From positions 796,830 through 860,829 of the forward strand of contig NZ_JPYO01000042.1 in the NCBI RefSeq assembly GCF_000757485.1: 64,000 nucleotides of DNA. Direction: 5' to 3'. The notes under the pieces were generated by a model. It made no database searches and was not told where the DNA came from. It worked only from the letters and a program-made list of their open reading frames with translations. Position numbers and translations under genes: made by a program. This stretch comes from Achromobacter sp. RTa (lineage in GTDB: Bacteria > Pseudomonadota > Gammaproteobacteria > Burkholderiales > Burkholderiaceae_B). Below are positions 63,364 through 64,000 of the stretch, piece after piece; within the stretch, counting starts at the first letter, position 1, and each line of letters begins with the position of its first letter.

Positions 63364-64000
63364 ATGACGACCCTTGCCACTCCCCGCAAGCGCATGAGCC
63401 AGGGGCGGCGCCACTTCCTGATGGCGGCGCCGCTGGTCGTGCTGCTGCTGGTGCTGCTCATCTACCCGGTGGGCCAGCTGCTGCTGTTGAGCGTGTTCGG
63501 CGACCAGGGCTTTTCGCTGTCGCAGTACCACCGGCTGTTCGAGTCGAGCGTGTACGTGAACGTGCTGCTGATCACGCTGAAGATCTCGCTGTGGACGACG
63601 TTCTTCTCGGTGGTCGCGGGCTACCCCGTGGCTTACCTGATCTCCAGCCTTTCGGCCCGGCGCAAGACCTCGCTGCTGTTCTGGGTGCTGCTGTCGTTCT
63701 GGACGAGCTTCCTGGTGCGCACCTTCGCGTGGGTGGTGCTGCTGGGACGCAACGGCGTGGTCAACCAGCTGCTGCAGGCGCTGGGCATCCTGGATGCGCC
63801 GGCCAACCTGCTCTACAACTTCGGCAGCGTGCTGGTGGGCATGGTGCATGCGCTGATGCCGCTGGCCGTGCTGACGATGCTGTCGGTCATGGAGAACATC
63901 GACCGCAACCTGCCGCGGGCGGCCTCCACCCTGGGCGCCCGGCCCGGCACGGCGTTCTGGAAGATCTACTTCCCCCTGTCGATGCCCGGCGTGGCCGCCG
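63364..64000 (+). CDS. PotB-like ABC transporter permease, cut off by window edge
   Basis: Starts with ATG at 63364, 4 bases after the ATPase stop, and stays open to the end of the window (about 212 codons, incomplete). Hydrophobic segments begin with LMAAPLVVLLLVLLIYPVGQ; then FWTSFLVRTFAWVVLLGRNGVVNQLL, typical of PotB/PotH, and the EAA-type loop (RAASTLGARPGTAFWKIYFPLSMPG) at the edge. The second permease (PotC type) should follow outside the window. Confidence 0.92.
   Translation, partial: MTTLATPRKRMSQGRRHFLMAAPLVVLLLVLLIYPVGQLLLLSVFGDQGFSLSQYHRLFESSVYVNVLLITLKISLWTTFFSVVAGYPVAYLISSLSARRKTSLLFWVLLSFWTSFLVRTFAWVVLLGRNGVVNQLLQALGILDAPANLLYNFGSVLVGMVHALMPLAVLTMLSVMENIDRNLPRAASTLGARPGTAFWKIYFPLSMPGVAA

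Overview
The window reads as a high-GC betaproteobacterial chromosome of the Alcaligenaceae type (Bordetella/Achromobacter-like). The basis is inference: three Bug/TctC-family solute-binding proteins, five LysR regulators, many ABC uptake genes and catabolic enzymes without a common pathway, and strong GC codon bias. I cannot name the species. Gene coordinates include the stop codon. Where an open frame runs upstream of the likely start, I moved the start to the codon with the best ribosome binding site or family fit and say so.

Positions 1-5439 are the right end of a genomic island. Its base composition is visibly more AT-rich than the rest, and it stops at a 55-nt 3' fragment of tRNA-Leu(CAA) (5385-5439), which looks like an attachment-site duplication (attR). 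The island end carries a GC-rich, hairpin-rich non-coding stretch, an orphan VbhA-like antitoxin, and a tightly overlapping leftward three-gene operon: a DGQHR-domain protein, an unrecognised 432-aa protein, and a D12-class adenine DNA methyltransferase. This operon is the best candidate in the window for an undescribed defence or DNA-modification system. No integrase is in view, so it should lie left of position 1, as should the intact tRNA.

From 5440 the ordinary chromosome begins. 5.6-13.6 kb is a sugar-acid-type catabolic locus: a Bug protein, a DapA-superfamily aldolase/dehydratase, a UxaA-type dehydratase and a complete amino-acid-type ABC transporter, divergent from a GntR regulator with two winged-helix domains. 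13.6-20 kb holds housekeeping and accessory single genes: a macrodomain protein, YjaB acetyltransferase, an AadA-like adenylyltransferase, a HAD hydrolase, DUF1294, a cupin, a frameshifted AraC regulator and a FUSC transporter. 20-28.5 kb holds an orphan amino-acid-binding protein, LysR/Bug/MlrC, PpiC, and LysR/Bug/FAD monooxygenase. 28.5-36.2 kb has a ribose-type sugar ABC operon with an FGGY kinase, divergent from a BKACE / LivK-like / SDR set. 36.2-41.2 kb is a coupled chain (DUF3596 mini-protein, ureidoglycolate-lyase-like, DUF1254 lipoprotein, LysR), then a cupin and an MFS carrier.

41.3-50.5 kb is a signalling/envelope block: a divergent histidine kinase/response regulator pair, an ECF sigma factor without a visible anti-sigma factor, and two giant secreted WG-repeat paralogues (1044 and 960 aa) whose genes overlap by ATGA. 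50.5-64 kb contains a PEP-mutase/isocitrate-lyase-family enzyme with a divergent LysR, a YqjI-YqjH-like metal-responsive PadR/siderophore-interacting-protein operon with a clear tandem palindromic operator, an EamA exporter, an XRE/MmyB regulator divergent from a 14-TM drug exporter, ProC and an LldD-family enzyme, and a divergent 2-hydroxyacid dehydrogenase followed by a polyamine-type ABC transporter that runs off the right edge.
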